DNA of 64,000 nucleotides from Cryptomeria japonica (GCF_030272615.1 NC_081415.1:513606534-513670533); one strand, 5' to 3'; counted from the stretch's first letter, positions 49,201 to 59,862 are shown. The notes: generated by a model not told the origin, from the letters alone. Program-made: numbers and translations.

Positions 49201-49572
49201 GTTAATGTAAAGAGGACCACTATTATATTGATTAATGTAACCTTTTGTATTTCAACTCTAGAGGATCTAGAGGGTGTACAACATGTTGAGGTTGAGGCTA
49301 GACAAAATGATTTTGAATATGATGTGGCCCCATCAAGTAAACAGCACCATGGTTATGTTCTTTAATTAATGAAATACTTGTAACAAAAATTAAAAAATGG
49401 TTTGAATTTAACCCATTTCTTTGTTATTGTAGAGGACCCCCCTTTGCATCGGTGTCTTGGTCCTCAGAAGAGGACTAGGCATACATCGAGATCATGAGTA
49501 GAGGGTAGAACAACTGAAGATGGGGGAAGTGATAAAGAAAATGATGCTCCACTTAGATTTTTCATAGCTTAA
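46240..49572 (+). pseudogene. Second CACTA gene (TNPA/Transposase_24-like), multi-exon
   Basis: Coding blocks with plausible splice borders: 46245-46305 (GDLDLSHRIGRDVGPDTSTE), 46422-46640 (MSITKINKEIDALVCMTPQT), 47400-47520, and 48080-48375 (KENRLKDELTNHMVELFGND; REWKDLILDTKERVERKKGK). Then 48440-48531 (KHGQHKLGSGGYMKLATQI, donor GTAAG), 48600-48775, 48880-48970, and short acidic exons to the TAA at 49570-49572. The basic helix region plus H-K-L-G-S-G-G-Y resembles the Ptta/En-Spm plant transposase family that accompanies TNP2. Its maize counterpart TNPA binds subterminal repeats. Internal stops occur. It may form one transcription unit with the SET frame. Confidence 0.5.
49077..49480 (+). 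repeat. Three similar short exons
   Basis: Three small coding blocks begin right after an AG acceptor: EHVVGGDQVEHDPGRQHQEH (49080), EDLEGVQHVEVEARQNDFEY (49261) and EDPPLHRCLGPQKRT (49432). The first two end in Pro-Ser and a GTAAA donor and share length and composition, suggesting exon duplication within the second CACTA gene. Confidence 0.45.
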
Positions 49573-50144
49573 AAAAAAATGATTGTAATCTACATTATTT
49601 GATAATGACTGAATTTTATGTGTTAATGAATGTAATTATGTGCTAATGAATATTCATGAATGATATGTGTTAATTAATATTGATGAATGTTGCATGCTAA
49701 TGAGTGTTAATGAATGTTATGTGTTATTGAACATTATGTGATAATGAATGAATTTTATATTTTATTAATGGATGAAACAATGAATGAATGAATTTTAGAT
49801 GTTAACGAGGAATTTAGAGTGATGTTAGGGGGGGGCAGGGGCCAAATGAGATTCCACCTTCATGTGGTTAGCCTTGTTAAGTAGAGAATATTAAACTATT
49901 ATCAAAAACAAGCAAAGATCAATAAGATAATACACTTTTCAATATTCATTATGTTGCATAGTTCATCTTATTGAATCTTAATTGCAAGGTCCAACAGAGC
50001 CAACACGAACAAGAACACTACAAGTGTTTTTTTTTTTAACTTTTTTCTTTCATGATAATCTGGGAAGGTTCATCTGTAGTGTTATGTGTAACTGTGAAGG
50101 TGATAAATTTATATTTTTTGTGATTCTGACATTTTTTTTTCTAG
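49573..50144. other. AT-rich spacer with short degenerate repeats
   Basis: 49600-49800 contains imperfect repeats around GTTAATGAATGTTATGTG. 50030-50140 is T-rich and ends in a splice-acceptor-like TTTTTTTTTCTAG before the clathrin segment. No gene. Confidence 0.45.
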
Positions 50145-50926
50145 GTGGATGACTTGGAAGAGGTCAGTGATTACTATCAAAACAGAGGTCACTTTGGTGA
50201 ACTCATATCTATGTTTGTGATGAGTAGCAATACTCGAAGGAACTTATATATTTATATATTCAAGATGATGAATATGATAATGTTTCCACTACTATCATGA
50301 ACCATTCTCTAGAGGCATGGGATCATATGCAATTCAAAGAAGTTGTAGTTAAAGTGGACAAGGTTGAATTGTACTACAAAGTTATACACTTTTATTTGCA
50401 AGAACACCCAGATCTTATTAATGACCTCTTCAATGTCCTTGCCCTTGGGGTAGACCACACACTAGTGGTTGACATCATGCATAAGGTATGGCTCTAAACT
50501 CTTTTTTTTGTTATTGTTTTTAGGATTACCGAGATGTCTTTCACTTGGGTATTAAGTTTTTCTAGATGTTCTCTTTAGCAGCTATTTGGTTTGGAAAAAT
50601 TTCATGACTATCTTTTGTTTTGTTGTATTTGTTATCCACACTGGACATCTTCATCTTGTTAAGCCGTACATGGTTGTAGTACAAAGAAACAATGTAGCTA
50701 TTGTAATGAGGCTTTGAATCAAATTTATGTAGAAGATGAAGATTATGATAGGCTTCAAGAATCTATAGATATGCATGATAACTTTGATCAGATAGGGCTT
50801 GCTTAGAGGAGAGGAACTTCTCTATTGGTTCTTTCATTGTAGTTAAAATGGGATGTAATTTAGGATTTTAATAGTTTTGTAATGATCTTCAATTTCAATT
50901 AGGTTGAGAAACATGAACTTCTTGAA
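50145..50926 (+). pseudogene. Clathrin heavy chain gene fragment with introns
   Basis: Exon pieces match the C-terminal leg of clathrin heavy chain: VDDLEEVSDYYQNRGHFGEL (50145-50204), then from 50240 [20 protein letters not shown] and [15 protein letters not shown]. Next come [20 protein letters not shown] and [12 protein letters not shown], ending at 50485 at a GT donor. After an intron, [16 protein letters not shown] (50648-50695); after a 1-base shift, [20 protein letters not shown]; a second intron-like gap; and VEKHELLE (50903-50926). Clathrin heavy chain forms the vesicle coat triskelion. About 55-60 residues are missing between GEL-ISMF and ELIYLY. Retained introns show capture from DNA, not from mRNA. 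Too short and broken to work. Confidence 0.9.
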
Positions 50927-51839
50927 TTCTAGTTAAAGGATTTTCTATAGTGAATTTTCGATGAGGCAAATGACTCTTGAATTTTGTTTGGTTATATTTA
51001 TTTCTTGCTGAAAATTATGAAATGCTTACTTATAAATGTTTATGAAGTTGTGCCTATATAAATTAAAAGTATGATTCCTTGATGAAGATTGCTTCTGAAA
51101 ATGCCTGATTTAATTGTATCAGATCAACAACAGACCAATTCCTTCATCCCTTATTAATTTCATATTATTTCAAATTAAAAGATCCTATGCATAACCATGG
51201 AGACACTTTAAATAACTTATTTTCAAAAGAAGACCATCACATCAAAAGAATCTATATGGATTGCAACTAAAATATAAAATGTAGTTAGTCTTATTGAATT
51301 TTAATTCTACTCTGAAAGACCAATAAGACAATTTGAAACTTGCCAACTAACCTTTCAAATTGATGCTCAAATTTAAAATTAGCCTCAATCACAATAGCAT
51401 AAGATAGCACATTGACGCAATCTAATAAAATATATTTATCATATTGAACTAATCAATCAATTGAAAAGCATATATAATTCAAAATGAAGAACACATGAAA
51501 TTTATATTGAAAATAGATAATCAAACCAGTCGATTTCAATATGTATCATCCATCAACTTTGATATTTTAAGAAAACAAACTGCATAATTGCTGTATAAAA
51601 TTGTGTTGATAAGATCTTAAAATTTGAGGTATCTCCCCCACTTGTTCTAAAAGATCCTCCGTTTATAGAAGATGATTCAGTTTGAAAGTGAAAAGGAATA
51701 CCCTTTCATTAAAACTAAAAATAACAGAAAATAATTAAAAAATAACTTCCTAAAAACTATCTTTACAATAAACATATTATAAAAAACATAGAAAAACATG
51801 ACTCTGGGCTCCGACTTAGACATCAGGTCTACTCTCCCA

Positions 51840-54800
51840 GCATCTTGCCATAGTTCTCGATATGCTCCAAGTACTTCTCTGACTTATATCTGTCTGCATC
51901 ATGGATGGTATCCTTGACAATGACTTCCAACATGACAAAGTTTTCCATCTATTTCAGAGTTTCTTTCAATTCAATTCCATCAATTTGGGCAATATCAAGG
52001 GCGGCATTGAGAAGACTACGACATTCTAAGATCCATACATCTTTATCGTTTATCTCACCCTTCTAATCAGTTAACTATGGGAAACCATGTCGAACAATTT
52101 CTTTTCATTCATCATATTCAAATTGTAATTGTTCATCAAATTTATTGTGTTTAGCCAGCAACCTCTTTATATTTTTAATTTTTTTTGTTTCTTCTTTGGC
52201 CATTGTTTTATCATGCAGCCTTGTTCCCAATATGTCTGAAATTTTTTTGTGTGAAACTGCATTGTCCATGTTCTTTTGAAACACTATCCAGAATTATTTC
52301 AAAAAGCCTTGTAGAACCTCAAATCTTTTAGTTAGTAATACACTAGCAATATCTGCCCTCACACTTTGCATCTATTTTAATATCCTTTTATTTTCTTGTT
52401 GTAGCTCCTCGCATTTTTTCTTCCATTGAGATCTATCTGGAGTAGGAACCATTGGCACCTGTTTCCCACTTCTCCTCAATGTTTCTTCATACAACACCTT
52501 GTACCAATTCCTCTCCCTCACTACTCTGACCATCTGTGCTTTATTGAATTTTGAAATATCCAATCCGATATCAACAGTAACAATTGGATCAATTTCACCA
52601 ACTTTTAGTTTCATCATATGGCCAAAGGCCTTGTCAACATCAATCATCTTTGGTCTCTTGTGGGGAGGATATAGAGCCCATAACCTCAAAGATTCCTCAT
52701 CCTGATCAAATCTTGAACCAATAAAAACATCATTTATACCTTTTATGTCCAATTTGAATTCCTTGTTTTCTGAATGCAATAAACTATCAAAGATAAAAGA
52801 AGCATTGAGGTCCCATCCAGGAAACAAAATCACCCCAGCCTCTATAAGCAGTTGCCTCCCCTTTTGAGGAGTCATTGTGGTTATCTTTGCATCAATTTCC
52901 TCTTTTAATTTCTTTAGCAACTTAGCCTCATTATCAGGCATTATGTTGTGAATAGAGTCCCTCAATTTATTCCCTTTAAAATTGTGCAAGAATGTTTTAA
53001 ATTATTTGGAATGAATTAAAACATTATTAGCAAAAAAAGAATAAAACTCCTCTAACCAAGAGTTAGCATGAACTTCTAATGCTGTCTCTATTTGGCCCTG
53101 CATATCTTGCTCTTCTTCCTTATCTGGAACTTAACATCTAGAGACAACTACATTCTCATTAGATTCACTTTTAGCCTCCTCCTCCTTGGTTTCAATTTCC
53201 TTGAGTATCTGTCTCTTTTCTGCCAGTTCATTATTCAATTGATCAATTATCTCTTTGACCTCTGCATCCTCCATGTTTATGAAGATATCTTTAGCCTTAA
53301 TACTAACATTCATATAACCTCCCAAGTTCTGGCTCTTCTTACAAGACTGAATGTATCCTTCATATCTTTTCTTGGCGTAATGCTCATACAAATTGTATTT
53401 TTCTATCAGCTTCTTATCAGTTATTTCATAAGCTTTGGTTGACACTATGGTGAAATCACCAAAACTCCATGTCTGAGGTAGGAAGGCTTACTTTCACATA
53501 TCTACAAAATATTTAGCATTGGACACACTCAATTGCCTCACAATCTCTAGATAAGCTATTCTATCCGGTACTAGTTTTGGCAGCATGTAGGGGCTCTCCT
53601 AAAATCCATATACTCTAAAAAATGTAAAATACTTATTCACAAACTAGTCTCCCCAGTTATGATCAACAATGTGTCTTTCAATATAATTCCTAGGTCTTAG
53701 TAACCTCTTAATCTCATCAGAGATAGACCCTTCACATGAAATCCCATACATTTAGTAAAATGGCATCACGATAAGTTCTTCAAAATTAATATAGTTGGAC
53801 CTCATATATTCAGAATCCCAAAGAGATGTATGTTGGTCCTCACAACTGGAATGAGAACTAGGTAATAAAAAACAATTAAGAGATTGGGTATCTTTGAATA
53901 GCTAGCTTCCCTATAGCAAAGGCTCATTTACTTATCAACTAGGGACGTAAACTTAAAATGGGCCAGCACTGTATGTGCACCAAGTTAATATCACAACCAT
54001 TCTATATTACTATAGAAAATGAAACTCTTTGAAGTAAACATGCAAAATCTCAATGAACTAATACTTAATCCAATTCACAACTGGAAATCACTCAAACAAT
54101 TACTGCTAAATGATAATGTTTTGACAAGCAGATAGGAACTACTCTGCCATTGTGGCTATAGGAACATACAATTGCCAAAACAACTACTACTAAAGAATGG
54201 AAATTAACTGGAAAACACAAAGGATTACTCACCAAGTGGTCCCCCTTGAGTGAACATATCCAGAACTTTCAGATTACAACTGTTAAGCTTCTAAAATCAT
54301 ATTGATCTTCTTTATTCCATTTTGACTATGAAAATACATAAATACCAAAAGTCTGAGTATTACAAATATGATGGTCATTCTCTACTACCTCCAAGAAGAG
54401 AGAGAGACCTCTTTATTTATAAAGAAGCTTATAACAGATTCCTAACTAATCTACCACATTCCTACGGAGTAGGTGAACAAGATTCATTAAGCAAAAGAAC
54501 AAGTTAGGATAGGAAAACATAACAACATCTATCCTGTAGCTGAGAAAATATAGCATGACATGCTTTCTAGATCTAAGCTCCACTAAGAACAGTTATAAAT
54601 GTTCCATAAATCATTTTGCTGAAGAACTAGTCAAGTGGCTTTGATCTCCCTTATTATTGCGACTATATACTTGGTGCTTCTTTAAACCAACACTTAGTCT
54701 TTTATTCTCCTTTGTTGACCCTACATCATTATATTAATGTGCACAAAAAACATGTGTATATACTAATTTGCTAACATGATATAATTTAAACAATACTTAA

Positions 54801-55964
54801 GATTGATTTTAGATATTTACATAGATAAATCATTAAAAACCCATTATATGACAACCTTAAGTATAAGTCAAATCAGTTTTAGAAACACTTAAAAGGTATC
54901 AACTAGGAGAGTATCCCAATCCAAATGTCACCTAATCACAAGACCTAGGTAGGAGTATTATAACAAAAAACTATCAAAATAGAGCCATTATTTAGGCTCA
55001 TCAATATCCACAATCAAACGAGCTGCTCCTCACCTTCCCTGTTCATGGTATTTAATTTTAGGCCCTCGGGCCAAAAACCCTTTACATATCCATAAAATAA
55101 CACTAGATGCATCAATAGTGAATAAAATTTGAAATTGGGATGAGTATCATCACTATGGTTTAAAAAACCTGCGTGCAACCTCTCCACCAGATATGTTGCA
55201 TAGTGAAAAGGCCTAGGTTCATACATTTGTGTATCAGAGGCTAACACCAGTGGCCTTGTGCTTGCCAGATCAAGTACCTCCACCCCTCCTACTTTCCCAC
55301 ATGACATTTATGTGTACTGCAAGTAGTGTCTAAACAAATCAATGTTGAATGGTGGCCCCTCTTCCTCTGTTAATTTTCCTCCCTATCTCTTATGAGTGGC
55401 AAATTTCCAACTAGTATATGTAATGTCCATTCTGAGGTATTCTTCCTCCAACTCCCCAAAGGGAAAGGGCTTATTAGGACTGGGGTCTAAATTAAAAACC
55501 TTGTTTATGATACCCACAAAAATAATAATAAATACTTCCCCATTTGGGAGCTGAATGCACCTCTTCATTGAATTATAATTCCTCACCAAAACCTCTAGCA
55601 ATCTTATGTTTACAAAAACATTGGGGACTATTAGCTTACCTAAATTTGTCATCCAATTATTGCAAAGCGATATCTCCTTACTCCTCAAATAGTGGAACAT
55701 AAACAATTCATGTCCCCTTACCTTGGTGTAGACATCTTCGACCTCTATGTACTTGTCTTCTAATTTATCTCTCCCTGGCAAGTGTTGCTTCGACCTTCTG
55801 GACTTTGGGCCTGGTGCCTGCATTTGGTCTATCATTTCCTTGTTTAACTTTCTGATTGGAGGCACCTCTTCAGGTTTTCCTTTCTTCACCTTAGAGTCAA
55901 GGCTCTTGGCCACCCTCTTCCTTCCTATTGAACTCAAAGTTTCCATTTTTGCAATTACAATCAT
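51840..55964 (-). pseudogene. Unknown long passenger gene, copy B, split by a solo LTR
   Basis: The frame begins at ATG 55962-55964 with KRVAKSLDSKVKKGKPEEVP, then VPNVFVNIRLLEVLVRNYNS. Unlike copy A it continues in frame past PNGEVFIIIFVGIINKVFNL. After the solo LTR (53831-55003) the second part continues, with 53131-53445 (KLIEKYNLYEHYAKKRYEGY and QILKEIETKEEEAKSE) and 52372-52989 (RGRQLLIEAGVILFPGWDLN; KAFGHMMKLKVGEIDPIVTV). The coiled-coil C-terminus reads KKKCEELQQENKRILK. Differences from copy A are often conservative (I/V, D/E, K/R). Family unknown. It reads away from the right transposon end, whose repeat-rich DNA is its 5' flank. Confidence 0.6.
53831..55003 (-). mobile_element. S2: solo LTR inserted in gene copy B
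   Basis: A 1,173-bp block absent from copy A. Plus-strand edges are TGTTGGTCCTC and TTTAGGCTCATCA, so on the minus strand it runs TGATGAGCC...CCAACA. Inside, the minus strand has TATAAATAAAGAGG (about 54412-54425), a copia-like LTR TATA region. Flanks ATGTA (53826-53830) and ATATC (55004-55008) are each one change from ATGTC, the sequence at this point in copy A, so both look like decayed copies of one 5-bp target duplication. Confidence 0.8.
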
Positions 55965-55980
55965 CTACTCTATTTTTTAA

Positions 55981-56300
55981 AGGTGCAATGTGTTCTATCT
56001 ATGTATTCTTCTTTCACCAATGCAATATTTAGACAAGGCAATTTCTAGTTCCATCGTATACTTTTGCAATAATGAACTTCTCATAAAATTTGCCTCATGC
56101 GAACCATAGATGAATATCTACTACAAGTATTAAATAGAAGACTTTTAAAAAATTTGGTTTTGAATTCTAATATGACAATGGCTCATCGACATATCTCTCC
56201 CTGATGAATATTTCTCTTTTGGCACTCTCTGAGCAACCCGTTATCTTCTTTGACATCTTACTTTCTCTTATCAAGATACCCTAAGCTGATGACTCCTTTT
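55981..56300. other. 5' flank of gene copy B
   Basis: AT-rich DNA between the gene start and the repeat array; scattered CATCG/CGATG motifs appear from about 56186. No gene. Confidence 0.4.
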
Positions 56301-56302
56301 TT

Positions 56303-57545
56303 TCCTCATCGGTATATCTAAAACCGATATTCTCATCAAGCATCAGGTGAGATCATTTAGCATTATCATGATAGGCATTGTTTCCCCGATGGGCTTCACC
56401 ATCAGCATAGATCTTCTTGATGCAACCAGCTTCATCACCATGAGTCTTCCTAATAGTGTCTTCACTCCACTCAATCAGTCTTCTTCTTCATCGGGTATCA
56501 GGGTAATCCAAAATAAAACATACCGATAAGAAAAGTCTTCCTAATAGAGTATGTTCCATTGGTATATGTTTCATTGATGATTTCTTCATGCATCGAGACG
56601 GCTCAAAGTAACACATACCGATCACTTTGGCTATACTGATGCAACATGCTTCATTGCCATGAGTCTTCCTGATAGTGTCTTCACTCCACTCAATCAGTCT
56701 TCTTCTTCATCAGGTATCAAGGTAATCTGAAATAAAACATACCGATAAGAAAAGTCTTCCCGATAGAGTATGTTCCATCGGTATATGTTTCACTAATGAT
56801 TTCTTCGTGCGTCGAGATGGCTCAAAGTAACACATACCGATCACTTTGTCTATACTGATGCAACCTACTTCATCACCATGAGTCTTCCCGATAGTTTCTT
56901 CAGTCCACTCAATTAGTCCGCTCCTTCATCGAGTATCGGGGTAATCTGAAATAAAACATACTGATAAGAAAATTCTTCCCAAAAGAGTATGTTCCATTGG
57001 TATATGTTTCACCTAAAAGTTCTATGGGCAATGGGGTGGCTCAAAGTAACACACATCGATCACTTTAGCTATATCGATGCAACCGGCTTCATCACACTGA
57101 GTCTTCTTGATAGTGTCTTCGCTATGCTCAATCAATCTCCTCCTTCATCGGGTATCAGGGTAATCCAAAATGAAACATACCAATAAGAAAAGTCTTCCTG
57201 ATAGAGTATGTTTCATCAGTATATGTTTCACTAATGATTTCTTCGGGCATAGGGGTGGCTCAAAGTAACACATACCAATCATTCTGGCTATACCGATGCA
57301 ACCAAATTCATCACCATGAGTCTTCCTGATAGTGTCTTCGCTCCTCTCAATCAGTCCACTCCTTCATCGGGTATCGGGGTAATCCAAAATGAAACATTTC
57401 GATAAGCAAAGTCTTCCCAATAGAGTATGTTCCATCGGTATATGTTTTACTAATGATTTCTTTGGGCGTCGAGGTGGTTGAAAGTAACACATATCAATCA
57501 CTTTGGCTATATCGATGGGCTCTTCTTTTCACCACTCTTATCGAT
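56303..57545. repeat. 219-bp tandem array in CACTA right subterminal region
   Basis: The landmark RCCGATAAG-AAAGTCTTCC (variants ACCGATAAG, ACTGATAAG, ACCAATAAG, TTCGATAAG) occurs at 56522, 56741, 56960, 57179 and 57398, exactly 219 bp apart. A partial unit lies before and another after. Every unit carries several ACCGAT/ATCGG and CATCGG motifs in both orientations. Subterminal motif clusters bind the element's own protein in known CACTA elements. ORFs here (e.g. 56347 and 56989) are repeat artefacts. Confidence 0.92.
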
Positions 57546-58225
57546 ATAAGTCTTACCAATACCCTCATCGGCTATCGGCAAGACAATTATCCACTACTGC
57601 TGCTAGTGTTTACTATGTTGATGGGTCATATCGATATAGTTTTTGCTGATGCACATACAACATCCTCGTCAGTGTGGATGCTTTGGTTGCCATTGGAATT
57701 TTGATAACTTATCATTGTTTACCAACGGCTGAGGAGTGAAGGGGATGTCATAATTTCAATTTATTCTGATGCCTTAGCCTTCAAAACATAAAACATCCTC
57801 GTTGGTGTGTATCCCCTCGTGCCGTCAAAATTCTGATGCCTACATAGTGATTGGGCCGTCTGAATTCAGACGCCTGAACCATTGTACATACAGCATCCTC
57901 GCCGGTGTGTCTTCCCTAGTTGCCATTAGAATTCTGACGACTTATCAATTTTTACTGATGGCTATCTAGTGAGGGGGTCGTTCGAATTCCAATTTATTCC
58001 AATGCCTTAGCCATCAGAATATTACTTGCAAGGCATTGGAATTATGATGACTTATCGAGTTTTACTGATAGCTAAGCTCAATCATGGCCGTCATCAAAAG
58101 ATTCTTTGCCTCCGTCAAAATTTTGATGGTCTTGAGCGCCGTCAGAATATTCAACTACAAGTTTTCGATGGTATTTGTTGTCGACAGTCTGATGAATTGT
58201 AGTCGAAACCTAAGAAACTGTTGTT
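57546..58225. repeat. CACTA right subterminal motif-rich region
   Basis: It has many TCATCGG/CCGATGA and GCCATCAGAATTCTGATG-like motifs, several forming inverted pairs; TCAGAATTCTGA-type palindromes recur with different spacing (57690-58060). TTTTACTGATGGCTA-like phrases also repeat (57945, 58065). Likely transposase-binding end structure. No gene. Confidence 0.65.
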
Positions 58226-58253
58226 TGAATTTGAGGCCAAATGTACTAGAGTG
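58226..58253 (-). repeat. CACTA right terminal inverted repeat
   Basis: AATTTGAGGCCAAATGTACT then AGAGTG, the inverse of the left end; the outermost bases read CACTC instead of CACTA on the minus strand. Directly followed by TAT, matching the left flank. Confidence 0.85.
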
Positions 58254-58376
58254 TATAAATTTGCTTATCTTTATTGTTGCTGCAGTTTATTAGATTTGCA
58301 TTTGTGGTTAAGTTTAATAATCTAGTGAAAAATAATTCACCCCCCTCTCAGTTTTCATTCATTGTTGTTGCCAACT
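58254..58376 (+). repeat. C2 3' LTR, right piece
   Basis: Resumes the C2 LTR: TTATTAGATTTGCATTTGTG here equals 18687-18706 of the 5' LTR. It ends CACCCCCCTCTCAG...TTGCCAACT at 58376. The expected final CA is CT here. Confidence 0.9.
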
Positions 58377-58451
58377 ACCCTATCATCCCCATGTCACACA
58401 TGCACATAATAACTCAACTTATCTACACTATATATAATTGATGAATAGTGA

Positions 58452-59862
58452 TGAACAACAAATACCCTAATCAGTAATGAGAGGGGGGTGAATCAATACA
58501 TACAAAAACTTCTCAACAAATTATCAAGTTAAAACAATGTTAACAGGTTGTCTTCATCACTGAACTTAACCATGGTAATACAGGTTAAACACAGTGAGAC
58601 TTCAGATAGCTAAACCAATAAATCTGAATACTTCAAATAACATTCAATACTTGATAACTACTTCACCAATATACTCATGCATGTGTTGTATCAATAATAC
58701 CATAACCATTAACTTTGCATGCATATTCGCCTAAACAAAGATAGCTCAATCATCACATGAAAAATGTACAACTCAAGACACAAATTTTTCACATGGAAAC
58801 CCAAATGGAAAAAACCATGGTGGGGATGAATACCCACAAGCTTGTTTTTGAAATCTTTTGAAGCTCCCTCTATTAGGAGCCTAGTCCAGTTAAAGACTTT
58901 ACAATAAGGTTTTGTTGGGAACCGATCCTATTAAAGATCACCCGGTTAAGGGATGGCTATATACCCTATTAAAGGTTGAAACCCTGTTAAAGGTTACCTT
59001 GCTAGAGGATTTGAAGGACTCAGTGATCTTAAGTCACCTAGTTAGAGGATTTGAGATAAGCCTGGTTAAAGCTACCTGGTAAAGAGATTTTCCATCTATT
59101 GAAATGGTTAAAAGACAACAGCTAAAGCTCTGATCTGATAATAGCACTACATCCTAAGGCAGATCCTTTTCAGTTCCTCTACTTTGCAATCACACTCTGT
59201 AGTTTTCCACTCACTGGTCTAGAAATTATCTCATCACTCGGATACAAACACAACATTTGCCAACACAAACAATAAAAAAAATCATCAACCTTATAGACAA
59301 CAATTCAGTCGGTAGCATAAACCCTAAACATTTTAGGTTTACAATTACAAATAGTCCAATCCTGATCGTTTGAACACTTTGCATAAAATAAAACAATCTC
59401 AAACAGATCATAAGACATTATGAATCATCCATTCTTCACCGCACATGGAAATTAGTAACCCATCATGCTCTCTACACATACCTGTAAGAAGAATGTTCAT
59501 TCCTGAGGTAGACATTTAATGCAATCGATCTTCACATGCAAGATGCTTAAGGAAATCCTTCATGTGCACAAAACTGATGTGACATCTTGATCTCATCCTT
59601 ATCTCTTATCTAACTCATCATGGAATGTCACTGATTTCATTGCACAAGCTAGATTTCCAAACCGGAAACCCTAGAGCTGACACTACCAACCGGTAGTCAC
59701 ACTTAGTGAAACCCTGACACTGGTCCACTTCATCATTTCATAACAGTTCTCCTACTTCAACATCAAGAAAAAATTCTTCCAATCTTCATACTGGTTCACC
59801 TGCACTTATTGACATCAATGACAACATACATTATCATCATATCGATTCATCATATGCCAACA
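58452..59862 (-). repeat. C3 3' LTR (copia-type)
   Basis: On the minus strand it begins TGTTGGCATATGATGAA at 59862, right after a purine tract. It contains the copia-style tail: a GTGGG/CCCAC pair around ACCATGG at 58810-58830 and CACCCCCCTCTCATTACTG near 58470-58490. It ends near TGTTGTTCA at 58452. The low edge is less certain. The ORFs inside it are not genes. Confidence 0.7.

Larger units (their letters stand above)
51020..55980 (-). repeat. Duplicated module, copy B (holds solo LTR S2)
   Basis: Counterpart of 32655-36400. It is collinear over the gene and its 3' flank, apart from the solo LTR at 53831-55003. A third, short piece of the 3' flank occurs at about 47080-47170 (ACCAATAAGACAGTGTGAAG and GATAGCACATTGAAGCAATC). 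Confidence 0.8.
31651..58253 (+). mobile_element. 26.6-kb CACTA (En/Spm-type) DNA transposon with passenger genes
   Basis: The left end is CACTAATACATTTGGCC. The right end, read inward on the minus strand, is CACTCTAGTACATTTGGCC. Both are flanked by TAT (31648-31650 and 58254-58256), the 3-bp duplication expected for CACTA elements. The flanks rejoin into an uninterrupted C2 LTR. Inside are a TNP2-type transposase (38134-42436), a second element-type gene (46420-49572), a SET-domain frame, a clathrin fragment, two copies of an unknown long ORF, repeat-rich ends and later insertions. Autonomous CACTA elements are usually around 10 kb or a little more. Transposase stops show it is immobile now. 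Confidence 0.9.
17442..58376 (+). mobile_element. C2: Ty1/copia element split by two nested insertions
   Basis: 5' LTR 17442-18780, iMet-type PBS, gag, protease, integrase, RT, RNase H (the Ty1/copia order), PPT 30429-30440, and a 3' LTR in two pieces (30441-31650 and 58254-58376). Removing S1+G3 and the CACTA insertion leaves about 7.2 kb, normal for copia. The putative 5-bp target repeat is ACACT (17437-17441) versus ACCCT (58377-58381), one mismatch. The LTRs differ at many positions and every gene is broken, so this is an old insertion. Confidence 0.88.

Noticed and set aside
50145-50926. Functional host clathrin heavy chain gene
   Set aside because: Only the C-terminal leg is present, with an internal deletion, a frameshift and stops, inside a transposon.
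56347-57186. Similar short ORFs at 56347 and 56989
   Set aside because: They recur because they lie in the 219-bp tandem repeat; no coding signal beyond repetition.
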